DNA of 64,000 bases from QWHO01 sp021404945. Its GTDB lineage: Bacteria; Vulcanimicrobiota; Xenobia; Xenobiales; QWHO01. The position numbers and the translations under genes were made by a program. The notes under the pieces were generated by a model. It saw only the letters and a list, made by a program, of their open reading frames with translations, made no database searches and was not told where the DNA came from. Numbering within the stretch: position 1 is the stretch's first letter; the number at the start of each line of letters is the position of its first letter. The stretch is taken from positions 1 to 64,000 of the forward strand of contig CAUJEN010000052.1 of assembly GCA_963169765.1 (NCBI GenBank), written 5' to 3'. Shown here one piece after another: positions 17,431 through 26,403 of this stretch.

Positions 17431-20286
17431 TCAGCCACGGAACCAGTCCGGATTGACTCTCGGGAAGATGCAGTTGACCAGCTCCAGGTGGCGCACGAGC
17501 TCGAGCTCGACCTCCTGGCCCTCGTGGGCCAGCCAGAACATCTCCGACAGGCGCCAGAAATCGGCCAGTGCCCCGAAGAACTGACCCTTCATGCGGTCCA
17601 CGAAGTGTCCGTTGGAGATGACGAAAGGCAGGTCGCTGGACATCGCCACCATGAGCTGGCGGGCGGCCTGGCACAGGATGCGCCGGATCGGCCCATCGGG
17701 CGGTTGCAGGGCCGCCATCCGGCCCATCTCCTCGGCAGCCTCGTGAGCGTGGCGGTACATCCAGCAGGTTGCCCCCGACATCCACTTCTCGAAGGTGGCC
17801 TTGTCGCCCCAGCTTGAGAGGTTGGGGAAGATTTCCTGGGCGGTCGGGCTCTCGGCGAGATAGGCCGAGGGAGTGGTCAACTCAGTCTGGTTCTGATCGT
17901 AGTGCAGCTTCTTGAAAAGGTTATAGAGGAACTGGGGACCTTCATACCAGTGATGGCCGAACAGCTCGGCGTCGTAGGGCGCCACGATCAGAGGTTTCTT
18001 CCACATCTGGCCGCTGAGCCAGCGGAAGCGGGCATTGCGACAGGTGATGAAGTGCTCGGCCTGGCTGAAGGCTTTGCCGGAGGCCCATTCGGGATTGTAG
18101 GGCTGCTTGGGGCCTCCCCCCCGGTCGGTGATCCGGTTGTACTTGAACGGGCCGCCCCGGATGTGAAAATCGAGATAATCCGGATCGCCCGGATAGCCCA
18201 TCTCTCCGCTCCACACCTGCTCGCTGGTCTCGGGGTCGCGCGGCAATACCGCCACGCGCGAGCCGCGCACAAAGACCGGCGCGTTGAGACCGAACTCGGC
18301 CGGAGAGTCCGCCCGCGTGACGGTGCTTCCCTCGCTGAAAAAGTAAGCAAAACCCGCCTCTTCGAGAAAACGCTCCACACCGGGCGCGTAGGCGCACTCG
18401 GGTAACCACACCCCACGCGAGGCCCGCCCGAAGGTCTGCTCGTGGAACTCGGCAGCCGCAAGGCAGTTGCCTCGAATGGCGCTGGGTACCATCTGCCACA
18501 GGGGCAACATGGGATGGGTGCCCACGCAAGTGCAGATCTCCAGCTTGCCCCGCTCCTGGAAGTAGCTGAAAGCCCTCGTCAGATCGCACCCCCAGCCCAG
18601 GTAAACGTCGCGGCAGCGAGCCAGGTGGCGCCGGTGCATGCGGGCGGCGGTGGCGTAGTGGGGCTCTTCGCGGGTGGTGCGGGCCACCTCCAGACGAGCC
18701 AGCCGCAACAGACGATCCAGCGTCTCAACCACGTCGGCCTGGTGACGGGGACTCTTCATCATGGCCGCCAGTGGGGGCGAGATATCGATGGAGAGCTTGA
18801 AATCCACGCCCTCATTGGTCAGAGCGTCCATGATCTCGAGCAGAGGCAGGTACGTCTCGCGCACCGCCTCGGCGAACCACTCCTGCGGGTAGCCTTCGGG
18901 CCGCCACTTGTCGCCCTGGCCGAAGTTCACGGGGTCGGGAATGAAGGGGAGGTGAGCGTGCAGGTGCAGCAACAGGTAGCCCAGCGAGTAATGCGAGGTG
19001 CCCCGCGGGCTTTCCAGTGAACGCATAGTGGGGTGATCGCCACGCATCTCCACCCGAGAGTAAGAAACGGGGTTGGTTCCGTGGCTCAAGCGGCCGGTCT
19101 GGGCCGGGTTGGAGAGCTCGGTCAGCGGCTCTTCCTTCCAGCCATCGATCCAGGCCACCAGTTGCACTCGATAGACGCGATCGGGCGGGAGCTGCAGGTA
19201 GTAATCACGGGCCGCGTCCAGATTGACCTCGCGGTCGTGCTCGGGCTGGTGGTGCATCCCTCCACCCCACTCGTGGAAGACCTTGAGCTGACAGCGCACC
19301 CGGCCGAGCAGGTCCCCGTGCTTGTCGGACAGGGTCTGCCAGCTGGATGCCTCGACATGCCAGTAGCAGTAAAGCCACTCCTCCGAGTTTGGCATCAACA
19401 CCACCCGATTGGGTCGCCGGGGCAAGGTCAGAGGGCGGGACACCAGCACCGTCTTCTTGCGAGCCACCAGGCGTGCCACGTAGCGGCCGGGCTCCAGGCC
19501 CCAGAAGAACCAGTCGCCCGAGGCCTCCACGGGGCGATCTTCATGGTCTCGATAGGTCTGGCCGTCCTTCTCCAGTTGGAGCTTGAGCCCCCTGGGAGCC
19601 TCAGGCAGCGACCACGCCGCCTTCAGCTGCAGGGTATCCGTCTCCACGATCTGCCGAATCAGGCTGAGCGAAGGCGCCGGGGGGCCGACGGAAAAGTCCA
19701 CCGCGGCCAGCACCTCGAGCGGCTCGACCGGGGGACGTCGAGCCAGGAAAAGCGTCTTGAGCGGCACCGTCTCGTCGGGCCGGCGAACGCACAGCTCGAC
19801 GTGGCGGATACGCCCCTCGAGGTAGAGATGGTCGCGCTCGGGAACCTCGAACCAGGTGACGGTGTCGTCCACCCAGGTCACCCGCAGGGCCACCTGGGCC
19901 TGAGTGTCCCAGTGCAGGTGGTGGAGCGAGGAGACCTCGTGCTCGATGGCGGCCCAATCCAGCCCGGGCCATAAGATCACCTGGCTGCCGGGACTGTCCT
20001 GCAGCCAGACCACACCGGGCACCTGGTCATGGGTGGTGCGCACCTCGACCTCGGGACGGAACGTCCGAGCCAGCTCGATTCGAAAGGAGCCTGGCTCCAG
20101 AAATAGATCTTTCTGGGTCAGGTAGTTGACCCGGAAGGCGTGCTTGAGCTGGCTCGGGTCCAGAACTCGGAGGACCAGGTCCTCATCGGCGTAGTTGACG
20201 CGTTGAAGATAGCTGGGGTCCCAACTGGCGGCCACGTGGCCGGCGGCCACCTCGACCTGCATGTGATTGGCCTGGTAAACGGACAT
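17431..20286 (-). CDS. GH57-family glycosidase/branching-enzyme-like protein with DUF4912 domain
   Basis: The 951-residue protein has three parts. Residues 1-290 look like beta-sandwich modules. A DUF4912-like segment (about 295-410) contains EEWLYCYWHVEASSW and RVYRVQLVAWIDG. A full GH57 domain (about 440-950) starts GYLLLHLHAHLPFIPDP. The GH57 nucleophile should be the Glu in RGVWLPECAYAPG near residue 625, and the acid/base Asp lies in VAPYDAELFGHHWYEGP near 768. These match 1,4-alpha-glucan branching enzymes of family GH57 (DUF1957-type), so glycogen branching is likely. No signal peptide is seen, consistent with a cytoplasmic role. The divergent purB gene starts 63 bases away. No other glycogen genes are in the window. 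Confidence 0.85.
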   Translation of the reverse strand: MSVYQANHMQVEVAAGHVAASWDPSYLQRVNYADEDLVLRVLDPSQLKHAFRVNYLTQKDLFLEPGSFRIELARTFRPEVEVRTTHDQVPGVVWLQDSPGSQVILWPGLDWAAIEHEVSSLHHLHWDTQAQVALRVTWVDDTVTWFEVPERDHLYLEGRIRHVELCVRRPDETVPLKTLFLARRPPVEPLEVLAAVDFSVGPPAPSLSLIRQIVETDTLQLKAAWSLPEAPRGLKLQLEKDGQTYRDHEDRPVEASGDWFFWGLEPGRYVARLVARKKTVLVSRPLTLPRRPNRVVLMPNSEEWLYCYWHVEASSWQTLSDKHGDLLGRVRCQLKVFHEWGGGMHHQPEHDREVNLDAARDYYLQLPPDRVYRVQLVAWIDGWKEEPLTELSNPAQTGRLSHGTNPVSYSRVEMRGDHPTMRSLESPRGTSHYSLGYLLLHLHAHLPFIPDPVNFGQGDKWRPEGYPQEWFAEAVRETYLPLLEIMDALTNEGVDFKLSIDISPPLAAMMKSPRHQADVVETLDRLLRLARLEVARTTREEPHYATAARMHRRHLARCRDVYLGWGCDLTRAFSYFQERGKLEICTCVGTHPMLPLWQMVPSAIRGNCLAAAEFHEQTFGRASRGVWLPECAYAPGVERFLEEAGFAYFFSEGSTVTRADSPAEFGLNAPVFVRGSRVAVLPRDPETSEQVWSGEMGYPGDPDYLDFHIRGGPFKYNRITDRGGGPKQPYNPEWASGKAFSQAEHFITCRNARFRWLSGQMWKKPLIVAPYDAELFGHHWYEGPQFLYNLFKKLHYDQNQTELTTPSAYLAESPTAQEIFPNLSSWGDKATFEKWMSGATCWMYRHAHEAAEEMGRMAALQPPDGPIRRILCQAARQLMVAMSSDLPFVISNGHFVDRMKGQFFGALADFWRLSEMFWLAHEGQEVELELVRHLELVNCIFPRVNPDWFRG

Positions 20287-20349
20287 GCCGCTCTGTGCGC
20301 CCGGAGTCGAAAGGAATCCTGCCCTGCCGAGGCGATAGCCTGACAGGCT

Positions 20350-21714
20350 ATGCTAGACTTTCCAGACCCCCTGGTGGCCCGCTACCTCGAGCCAGAGAAG
20401 TTGCTCGAGCCCGCCCGCCGCCTGCTCTCCGACCAGGCCCTCTATCTCGACTACTGCGTCCGTCTGGAGCTGAACTGGCTGCGCGTGCTCGCTCGCCACG
20501 GCCGCTTTGCCGAGAGCCTGGTGGATGAAGCCCAGGAGCGCTGCGCCGACATCGACATTCAAGAGATCGCCGAGGAGGAGGCCCGCGTCCACCACGATCT
20601 GAAAGCCGTGGTCAACGTGATGACCCGTTACTGCCCCGAAGAGCTGCGACCCTACGTGCACCTGGGCGCCACCTCCTATGACATTCTCAGCAACGCCCAT
20701 CTTCTGAGACTGCGAGACGGCTGCCGCGAGATCGCCCTGCCGGCCCTGGAGGCGGTCGCTCGTGAGCTGATCCGGCTGGCCCGCCAGGAATCGGAAACCC
20801 ACCAGGTGGGTCGCACCCACGGCCAGCATGCCGAGCCCGTGACCTTCGGACACGCCATGGCGGTCTACCTGGATCGTATGGGCTTCTGCATCCAGTCACT
20901 CAAGCGCTCGCTGACCGAGCTGAGGGGTAAGTTCAGCGGAGCGGTGGGAGCTTACAACACGCTGGGACTGCTCTTTGAAGACCCGCGCGCGGTGGAGCGA
21001 GAAGTGCTGGCCCTGGCCGGCCTTACGCCGGCCCGAAACTCCACCCAGATCACCCACCCTGAGCCGGCGCTGGCGGTCTTCCATCATCTCACGGCGGCCT
21101 TCGGGGTGCTGGCCAACCTGGCCGACGACCTGCGCCATTTGCAGCGAACCGAGCTGGCCGAGGTTGCCGAGGCCTACCGCGAAGGCTCCCAGGTGGGCTC
21201 CTCGGCCATGCCCCACAAGCGCAATCCGATCACCTGGGAGAACGTCAAGAGCCTCTGGAAGGTCTTCATGCCCCAGATCATGACCTGTTATCTGGATCAG
21301 ATCTCCGAGCACCAGCGCGATCTCTCCAACTCGGCCTCGGCTCGCTTCCTCCCTCGCCTGGTGCTGGGGCTTTCGGTTGCCGCCCGGCGCTCGGCCCGAG
21401 GGCTTTCGGGCCTCTACGTCGACCGCCAGCAGATGCAGCACAACCTGGGACTGACCGGCCAGATCATCTCGGGACCCGCCCAGACTCTGTTCAGCTGGTT
21501 GGGAATCGCCGACGCCCACGAGCAGATGCGCCAGCTCAGTTTGCAGGCCCAGAAGGAGCGCTTGCCGTTGCTGCGCTTGCTGGGGCCCGAGCTACTCGAG
21601 CCTCTGAGCCAGGCCCAGCGCCAGGCTCTGGAAGATCCTCTCCGGCTCACCCGGCATGCCGCTCAGGCCGCTCGCGAGGTCGCCGACTTTTGGGAGAGGG
21701 ATCTTGGGTGCTGA
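20350..21714 (+). CDS. purB: adenylosuccinate lyase
   Basis: This 454-residue member of the fumarase/aspartase superfamily is assigned as PurB, which splits SAICAR and adenylosuccinate in purine synthesis. The superfamily signature GSSAMPHKRNPI is intact near residue 282. Family blocks HLGATSYDILSNAH near 99 and VGRTHGQHAEPVTFGHAMA near 153 supply the catalytic His and substrate-binding residues. Length fits PurB. I chose ATG 20350; there is no strong ribosome site, and the 63-base gap to the divergent GH57 gene must carry both promoters. Other lyases of the family (for example argininosuccinate lyase) share the signature, but the SDI/NAH and GRTHGQHA blocks favour PurB. Confidence 0.85.
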   Translation: MLDFPDPLVARYLEPEKLLEPARRLLSDQALYLDYCVRLELNWLRVLARHGRFAESLVDEAQERCADIDIQEIAEEEARVHHDLKAVVNVMTRYCPEELRPYVHLGATSYDILSNAHLLRLRDGCREIALPALEAVARELIRLARQESETHQVGRTHGQHAEPVTFGHAMAVYLDRMGFCIQSLKRSLTELRGKFSGAVGAYNTLGLLFEDPRAVEREVLALAGLTPARNSTQITHPEPALAVFHHLTAAFGVLANLADDLRHLQRTELAEVAEAYREGSQVGSSAMPHKRNPITWENVKSLWKVFMPQIMTCYLDQISEHQRDLSNSASARFLPRLVLGLSVAARRSARGLSGLYVDRQQMQHNLGLTGQIISGPAQTLFSWLGIADAHEQMRQLSLQAQKERLPLLRLLGPELLEPLSQAQRQALEDPLRLTRHAAQAAREVADFWERDLGC

Positions 21715-21728
21715 AGAGAATTCAATCT

Positions 21729-21758
21729 CTGGCACATTCTTGAGCCCTGTGCTATAGT
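21729..21758 (+). promoter_or_regulatory. candidate extended -10 promoter upstream of the SPOR gene
   Basis: TGCTATAGT at 21750-21758 is an extended -10 element. A weak -35 match, CTGGCA at 21729-21734, lies 18 bases upstream. It sits in the 87-base gap between purB and the SPOR-domain gene and could start the long downstream run. The same nine bases occur at 41097. Confidence 0.45.
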
Positions 21759-21801
21759 GGGCCCGCCCCCGGGGCGAGCAGTTTGAGGCAGGTTTTGCGC
21801 G

Positions 21802-22497
21802 ATGTCGAGGAGAGAGCGTTCACAAGACGGATTCTGGCCCAAGGTGATGGTGGCCACCATCGTCGTCATCTGGGTCTCGCTGGTGGCCGGCAACTGGCTG
21901 GGGAGCTATGCCATCGGCATGCTGTCTGGCAAAGAGACCGAGCCTACCGAGTTCAAGCAAGACTTGATGCGTGGCGCCCGCCCTCGCCCCTGGCAGAAGG
22001 TCGATCCCAAGCTGCAGGAAGAGGTTGAGCGCCAGCGGGCCCGCCTCAGCGGCGAGAAACCCCGCCCGCAACCCCAGGAGGTCGTGACCGCCTCACCCGT
22101 CCCGCCAGACGCCAGGGCCACTGCAACCTCCACCCCCACTCCCCGGCCGGCCGCCACCTCCGAGCCTCCGGCTCCCGAGGCCACCCCGGCGGATGTCTCG
22201 GTGGCGCCCACGCCCGAGCAGAGCGAGACCCCGCCCGAGCCCACTCCCACCCCGGCGGCCCCTGCTTCGGACGCCGTCGAGCTGCAGTTTGGCTCCTTCT
22301 CGAGCGAAGAGAATGCCAGGCAGCTGATCGAAGAACTGTCCAAGCAGGGCCAGAACGCCCGCCTGGAAGCCGTTCCTACCGATAACGGCACGGTCTACCG
22401 CGTGCGCGGAGGTGGCTTCACGGGCGAGGACGAGGCCAAGTCTCGGCTCGAAAAGCTGCGTGAGCAGGGAATCGACGCCTTCGTCGTCAACCCCTGA
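21802..22497 (+). CDS. SPOR-domain membrane protein
   Basis: The 231-residue protein has a single N-terminal membrane segment (about residues 14-35, VMVATIVVIWVSLVAGNWLG) with a short basic cytoplasmic start. A long Pro/Thr/Ala-rich linker (70-150) follows, then a C-terminal SPOR domain (about 153-231) beginning VELQFGSFSSEENARQLIEEL and containing YRVRGGGFTGEDEAKSRLEKL. SPOR domains bind denuded septal peptidoglycan, so the protein probably acts in the periplasm at the division site, as FtsN-like proteins do. It follows a candidate extended -10 promoter and precedes the receiver-GGDEF gene by five bases, so the two are likely co-transcribed. Confidence 0.8.
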   Translation: MSRRERSQDGFWPKVMVATIVVIWVSLVAGNWLGSYAIGMLSGKETEPTEFKQDLMRGARPRPWQKVDPKLQEEVERQRARLSGEKPRPQPQEVVTASPVPPDARATATSTPTPRPAATSEPPAPEATPADVSVAPTPEQSETPPEPTPTPAAPASDAVELQFGSFSSEENARQLIEELSKQGQNARLEAVPTDNGTVYRVRGGGFTGEDEAKSRLEKLREQGIDAFVVNP

Positions 22498-22502
22498 GGA
22501 TC

Positions 22503-23486
22503 GTGTCCCTGAGCTCCGAACTTCCCGAGACCGAACGCAGCTGGGCTCGCTCGGTCAAAATTCTAGTGGTGGATGACGATCCCAGCCTGCTGCGGATGGT
22601 CAAAACGCTGCTGACTTGCTCCAACCGCGAGTATGAGGTGCTCACCGCTGGCTCGGGCGCTGAAGCCCTCGAGGTCGCACGAGCCGAGGTGCCCGATCTG
22701 ATCCTGCTCGACCTGATGATGCCCGAGATGGACGGCATCGAGGTATGCCGCCGCCTGCGCCAGAACCGCCTCACCTACCTCATTCCGGTGGTGATGCTGA
22801 CCGCTTCGGGCCAGGGGCACCGACTTGACGCCCTGCGCACGGGGGTGGACGACTACCTCCAGAAACCGTTCGACCCGGTCGAGCTCGAGGCCCGCATCGA
22901 AGGCCTGGTGCTGCGCTTCCGCCAGACCCGCGCTTCCAACCCCCTGACCGGCCTTCCGGGCAACTTCTCGATCGAGCAGGAGATCACGCGGCGCATCCTG
23001 CGCAACGAGCGCATGGCTTGCTGCTACGTCGATCTGGACAACTTCAAGGCTTACAACGACAAGTACGGTTTCGAAAAGGGGGACGAGTGCATCCAACTGG
23101 TGGCCCGGGTGCTGGTGGGAGCCGCTGAGGAAGTGGGCCGCTCGGATGACTTCGTGGGCCACATCGGAGGTGACGACTTCATCTATATCACCAACCCCGA
23201 CCAGGTCGACGCCATCTGCACGCAGGTGATCGAGCGCTTCGACGGCCTGGTCCCTTCCCAGTATTCCGAGGAGGACCGCCAGGCCGGATTCATCGAGGTC
23301 ATCAACCGCCAGAACCAGGTCCAGAAGTTCCCTTTGATGTCTCTCTCCATCGGAGTGGCCACCAACGTGCGGCGCACCTTCACCAGCGCCCTGCAGGTAT
23401 CCGAGATTGCGGCCGAGATGAAGCACGCCGCCAAGAGCCGTAACGCGGGCCGGAGCACCTTCATCGTCGACCGCCGCTCGTCGTGA
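22503..23486 (+). CDS. response regulator with receiver and GGDEF domains
   Basis: The 327-residue protein has a receiver domain (about residues 17-135), with the acidic pocket ILVVDDDPS, the phosphoacceptor Asp in LILLDLMMPEMDG and Lys in YLQKPFDPVELEA. A GGDEF-type domain (about 145-320) follows, with DLDNFKAYNDKYGFEKGD and the active-site loop HIGGDDFIYI. The loop reads GGDDF, a conservative change that may or may not support c-di-GMP synthesis. No RxxD inhibitory site is evident just before it. The start is a GTG at 22503, five bases after the SPOR gene, and its stop overlaps the GTG of ribF (GTGA). No sensor kinase is adjacent. Confidence 0.85.
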   Translation: MSLSSELPETERSWARSVKILVVDDDPSLLRMVKTLLTCSNREYEVLTAGSGAEALEVARAEVPDLILLDLMMPEMDGIEVCRRLRQNRLTYLIPVVMLTASGQGHRLDALRTGVDDYLQKPFDPVELEARIEGLVLRFRQTRASNPLTGLPGNFSIEQEITRRILRNERMACCYVDLDNFKAYNDKYGFEKGDECIQLVARVLVGAAEEVGRSDDFVGHIGGDDFIYITNPDQVDAICTQVIERFDGLVPSQYSEEDRQAGFIEVINRQNQVQKFPLMSLSIGVATNVRRTFTSALQVSEIAAEMKHAAKSRNAGRSTFIVDRRSS

Positions 23487-24355
23487 TCGAGCTGGGGCAG
23501 TTCCGGCCCACCGGACCGACTTCGGTGGCGCTGGGGTTCTTCGATGGGGTCCACCGGGGGCACCAGGCCCTGCTCTCGCGGGCCGAGGTGGCCTTCACCT
23601 TCTGCAACCACCCCGAGACGGTGCTCCGACCTGATTGCGCCCCGGCACTGCTGACCACCTTTGCCGAGCGCGGCCAGATCATCGAATCCATGGGTCGTAC
23701 GGTGGTCTATCGCGAGTTCGACCGAGATTTTGCCTCCATGGCTCCCGAGAGTTTTGCCCGCGAGGTGCTGCGAGGGCAGTTGCAGGCCGAGCGACTGGTG
23801 ATGGGCCCCAACTATCGTTTCGGTCATCGCGCCGCCGGCACACCCGAGCTGCTCCGCGAGCTCGGGTTCGAGATCACCCTGGTAGATCCGGTGGAGCTGT
23901 GGGGGAGGGTGATCTCCAGCACAGGAATTCGCCAGCTTCTCACGCGGGGGCGCGCCTCCGAGGCAGCCAGCTGCATGGGGCGCCCCTACAGCTGGCGCCA
24001 GACGGTGGCCCGCGGCCAGCGACGGGGACGAGAGCTGGGCACCCCCACGGCCAACCTTCCCCTGCCCGAGGGGAAGGTGGTGCCGGCCATGGGCGTCTAC
24101 GTGATGCAGGCCGAGCTGGAGGGGACCGTCTACAACGCGGTGGCCAACCTGGGGCTGCGCCCTACCTTCGGCCAGGCGACCGCTCCCGTGCTGGAAGTGC
24201 ACCTGCTGCATTTCGAGGGCGACCTCTACGACCGCGAGCTAACCGTGCGCTTCCTGGGCCGGCTTCGCGAGGAACGCCGCTTCGACGGCCTGGACTCGCT
24301 GCGAGAGCAGATCGCCCGCGACCGAGAGCAGGCTCTGCAGTTCTTTGGTGTCTGA
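23483..24355 (+). CDS. ribF: bifunctional riboflavin kinase / FAD synthetase
   Basis: The 290-residue enzyme phosphorylates riboflavin to FMN and adenylates FMN to FAD. The nucleotidyltransferase half (residues 1-165) has LGFFDGVHRGHQALL with the HxGH-like motif. Conserved VMGPNYRFGHRAAG near 113 and ISSTGIRQLL near 145 follow. The riboflavin-kinase half (about 165-290) has ELGTPTANLPLP, GVYVMQAELEG, AVANLGLRPTF and LEVHLLHFEGDLYDREL. Length is normal for RibF. It starts at GTG 23483, overlapping the stop of the receiver-GGDEF gene, which implies translational coupling. FMN/FAD supply may support flavin-dependent enzymes such as lipoamide dehydrogenase, though that gene is not here. Confidence 0.9.
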   Translation: MIELGQFRPTGPTSVALGFFDGVHRGHQALLSRAEVAFTFCNHPETVLRPDCAPALLTTFAERGQIIESMGRTVVYREFDRDFASMAPESFAREVLRGQLQAERLVMGPNYRFGHRAAGTPELLRELGFEITLVDPVELWGRVISSTGIRQLLTRGRASEAASCMGRPYSWRQTVARGQRRGRELGTPTANLPLPEGKVVPAMGVYVMQAELEGTVYNAVANLGLRPTFGQATAPVLEVHLLHFEGDLYDRELTVRFLGRLREERRFDGLDSLREQIARDREQALQFFGV

Positions 24356-24851
24356 GGAGAGCTGCCCCGACCCGCCTCGCAAAGGCGGATGTCGCTTTGA
24401 CCCCGATTGCATCCTGACCGACCCGACCCGGCTCGAGCCACCGGTAGAGGGTCTGACGATCGTCCTGCGCCGGCGACCGGCTGCCGAGGTGCAGGCCTGG
24501 CTCGGGCTGGTCCGCCAGGTCGAGCTGAGCTGGCGAGCTCCCTGGGAGGATTTCGAGCTACTCAGACCCTGGACGCTGCGCCTGGAGGACCTGGTGGTGG
24601 GTCAGGAAGACGACCTTTTCGAGCTCGAGAGCCTGATTCGTCGGGCCCGGGAACGAGGGGCCACCCACCTGCTGGCTTCGCTCTCGTGGCAGGATACCGA
24701 GCCCTGCGAAGAGTATCAGCACCGGCTGCTGGGACTGATTCGCAACCTCTGCGACCAGGCCGGCCTCACCTTCGCCGCTCAGATACCGGGCGCGAAGGTC
24801 AATCAGTACCTGGCCTCGGCGAACTGCTGCCGCTGGCCCGAGAAAGGCTGA
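24348..24851 (+). CDS. hypothetical protein with N-terminal Cys cluster
   Basis: I do not recognise this 167-residue protein. The first 25 residues contain three cysteines with Pro/Arg-rich spacing (SCPDPPRKGGCRFDPDC), which could bind a metal. The rest is alpha/beta, with EDLVVGQEDDLFELESLIRR and a helical stretch ending in a Cys pair near the C-terminus. No signal peptide or membrane segment is seen. It overlaps the end of ribF by eight bases and precedes gcvT by four, so it is part of the same transcript. The start is GTG 24348, with an adjacent TTG at 24345 as an alternative. A link with flavin or one-carbon metabolism is only suggested by position. Confidence 0.6.
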   Translation: MSEESCPDPPRKGGCRFDPDCILTDPTRLEPPVEGLTIVLRRRPAAEVQAWLGLVRQVELSWRAPWEDFELLRPWTLRLEDLVVGQEDDLFELESLIRRARERGATHLLASLSWQDTEPCEEYQHRLLGLIRNLCDQAGLTFAAQIPGAKVNQYLASANCCRWPEKG

Positions 24852-24855
24852 ATCG

Positions 24856-25959
24856 ATGTCGACCGCCACGCTCCGCACGCCCCTTTGCGAGGTTCACCGC
24901 CAGGAGGGCGCCAAGATGGTCGATTTTGCTGGCTGGGAGATGCCCATCGAATACACCGGCATCAAGCAAGAGCATCTCTCGGTGCGCCAGGACGCAGGCC
25001 TGTTCGACCTCTCCCACATGGGCGAGATCGAGGTCGTCGGGTCCGGCGCGCTGGACTTTATCCAGGGGCTCATCACCAACGACCTGACACGCTGCGCCGC
25101 CACGCAGTGCCAGTACAGCACGATGTGCAACGAGGGCGGCCGGGTGCTCGACGACCTGATCACCTACCGCTTCTCGGACGAGCGCTTCATCCTGGTGGTC
25201 AACGCCTCCAACCGCGAGAAGATCTTCGCCTGGATGCAGGGGCGGCGCCCCGCCCAGGGAGTAGAGCTGAAGGACCAATCCATGGCGACGGCTCTGATCG
25301 CCATCCAGGGCCCCAACGCCCAGGCAAAGCTGCAGCCCTTCTGCTCGCTCGATCTGGAGGCGATCCGCTACTACCACTTCCACCAGGGCGAAGCGGCCGT
25401 GGCCGGCAAGCTGGCTCTGGTATCGCGTACCGGCTACACAGGCGACGACGGTTTCGAGATCTACTGCCAGGCCGGCGACGCCGAAGCCATCTGGAAGGCC
25501 CTGCGAGGAGCCGGCGTCCCCCCCATCGGCCTGGGAGCGCGCGACACTCTGCGCCTGGAGTCGGGCTACTCGCTCTACGGCCACGAAATCGACGAGCAGA
25601 CCAGCCCCCTGGAGGCCGGGTTGGGCTGGGTGGTCAAGCTGGAAAAGTCGGGGTTCGTGGGACGCCAGGCCCTGGTCGAGCAAAAGCAATCGGGCCTCAA
25701 GCGCACCGTAGTAGGCCTTTTGATGGAGGGACGGGCCATCCCCCGGGAGGGATATCGAGTTCTGCGCGACGGACAGGACGTGGGTCGCATCACCAGTGGA
25801 ACCTACTCCCCCTCGCTGAGCAAAGGGATCGCCCTGGCATCCGTGGAAAGCACCTGCCGCCCTGAGGGCACGAATCTTCAGGTGGACGTGCGAGGGAGAG
25901 CTGAAAACGCTCGCGTCGTCAAGCCTCCCTTCGTGGCCGGGAGCGTTCGCCGAAACTGA
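24856..25959 (+). CDS. gcvT: aminomethyltransferase (glycine cleavage T-protein)
   Basis: The 367-residue T-protein of the glycine cleavage system releases ammonia and passes the methylene group from the lipoyl arm of GcvH to tetrahydrofolate. The sequence shows AKMVDFAGWEMPIEY near residue 19, FDLSHMGEIEV near 50, SRTGYTGDDGFEIYC near 192 and GLGARDTLRLESGYSLYGHEI near 222, the usual folate-binding and catalytic blocks, with the conserved Asp in GARDTLRLE. The length is typical. It starts at ATG 24856, four bases after the preceding gene, and leads gcvH by 47 bases. It opens the complete T-H-PA-PB set. Confidence 0.95.
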   Translation: MSTATLRTPLCEVHRQEGAKMVDFAGWEMPIEYTGIKQEHLSVRQDAGLFDLSHMGEIEVVGSGALDFIQGLITNDLTRCAATQCQYSTMCNEGGRVLDDLITYRFSDERFILVVNASNREKIFAWMQGRRPAQGVELKDQSMATALIAIQGPNAQAKLQPFCSLDLEAIRYYHFHQGEAAVAGKLALVSRTGYTGDDGFEIYCQAGDAEAIWKALRGAGVPPIGLGARDTLRLESGYSLYGHEIDEQTSPLEAGLGWVVKLEKSGFVGRQALVEQKQSGLKRTVVGLLMEGRAIPREGYRVLRDGQDVGRITSGTYSPSLSKGIALASVESTCRPEGTNLQVDVRGRAENARVVKPPFVAGSVRRN

Positions 25960-26006
25960 GCGCAGGTACAAGGGGGGAAGAGGTTAATAAGGAGAGGGCA
26001 TCCGCA

Positions 26007-26399
26007 ATGATTCCAGAGGATCTTCGCTACACCAAAGAGCACGAGTGGGTTCGGCTGTCCAACGGGGTGGGTGAAGTCGGAATCACACACTTTGCCCAGG
26101 ACCAGCTCGGCGATATCGTATTCGTCGAGCTGCCCCCCGTGGGCACCCGGCTCGAGGCCAACAAGCGCTTCGGCACGGTGGAGTCGGTGAAGACCGTCTC
26201 CGACCTGTTTGCCCCCTGCAACGGCGAGGTGGTGGCCATCAACACCCGCCTCAACTCCGATGGCGACGATTTTCAGCCCGAGCTGATCAACCAGGACCCT
26301 TACGGGGGCGGCTGGATGATCAAGGTCAAGGTGGACAACCCCGACGAGGTCACTGCCCTGCTCGACGCCCGAGCTTACGGCGAGCTCGCCAAGAGCTGA
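26007..26399 (+). CDS. gcvH: glycine cleavage system H protein
   Basis: This 130-residue lipoyl carrier shuttles the aminomethyl group between the P and T proteins. The lipoylated lysine is Lys62 in GTVESVKTVSDLF. Other family marks are LRYTKEHEWVRL at the start, GITHFAQDQLGDIVFVELP and the glycine-rich turn YGGGWMIKVK. The length is normal. A strong ribosome site, AAGGAGAGG, lies about ten bases before ATG 26007, consistent with a protein needed in excess over the enzymes. It is followed after four bases by gcvPA. Attachment of the lipoyl group could be done by the lipoate ligase encoded at 30126. Confidence 0.97.
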   Translation: MIPEDLRYTKEHEWVRLSNGVGEVGITHFAQDQLGDIVFVELPPVGTRLEANKRFGTVESVKTVSDLFAPCNGEVVAINTRLNSDGDDFQPELINQDPYGGGWMIKVKVDNPDEVTALLDARAYGELAKS

Positions 26400-26403
26400 G
26401 TCG

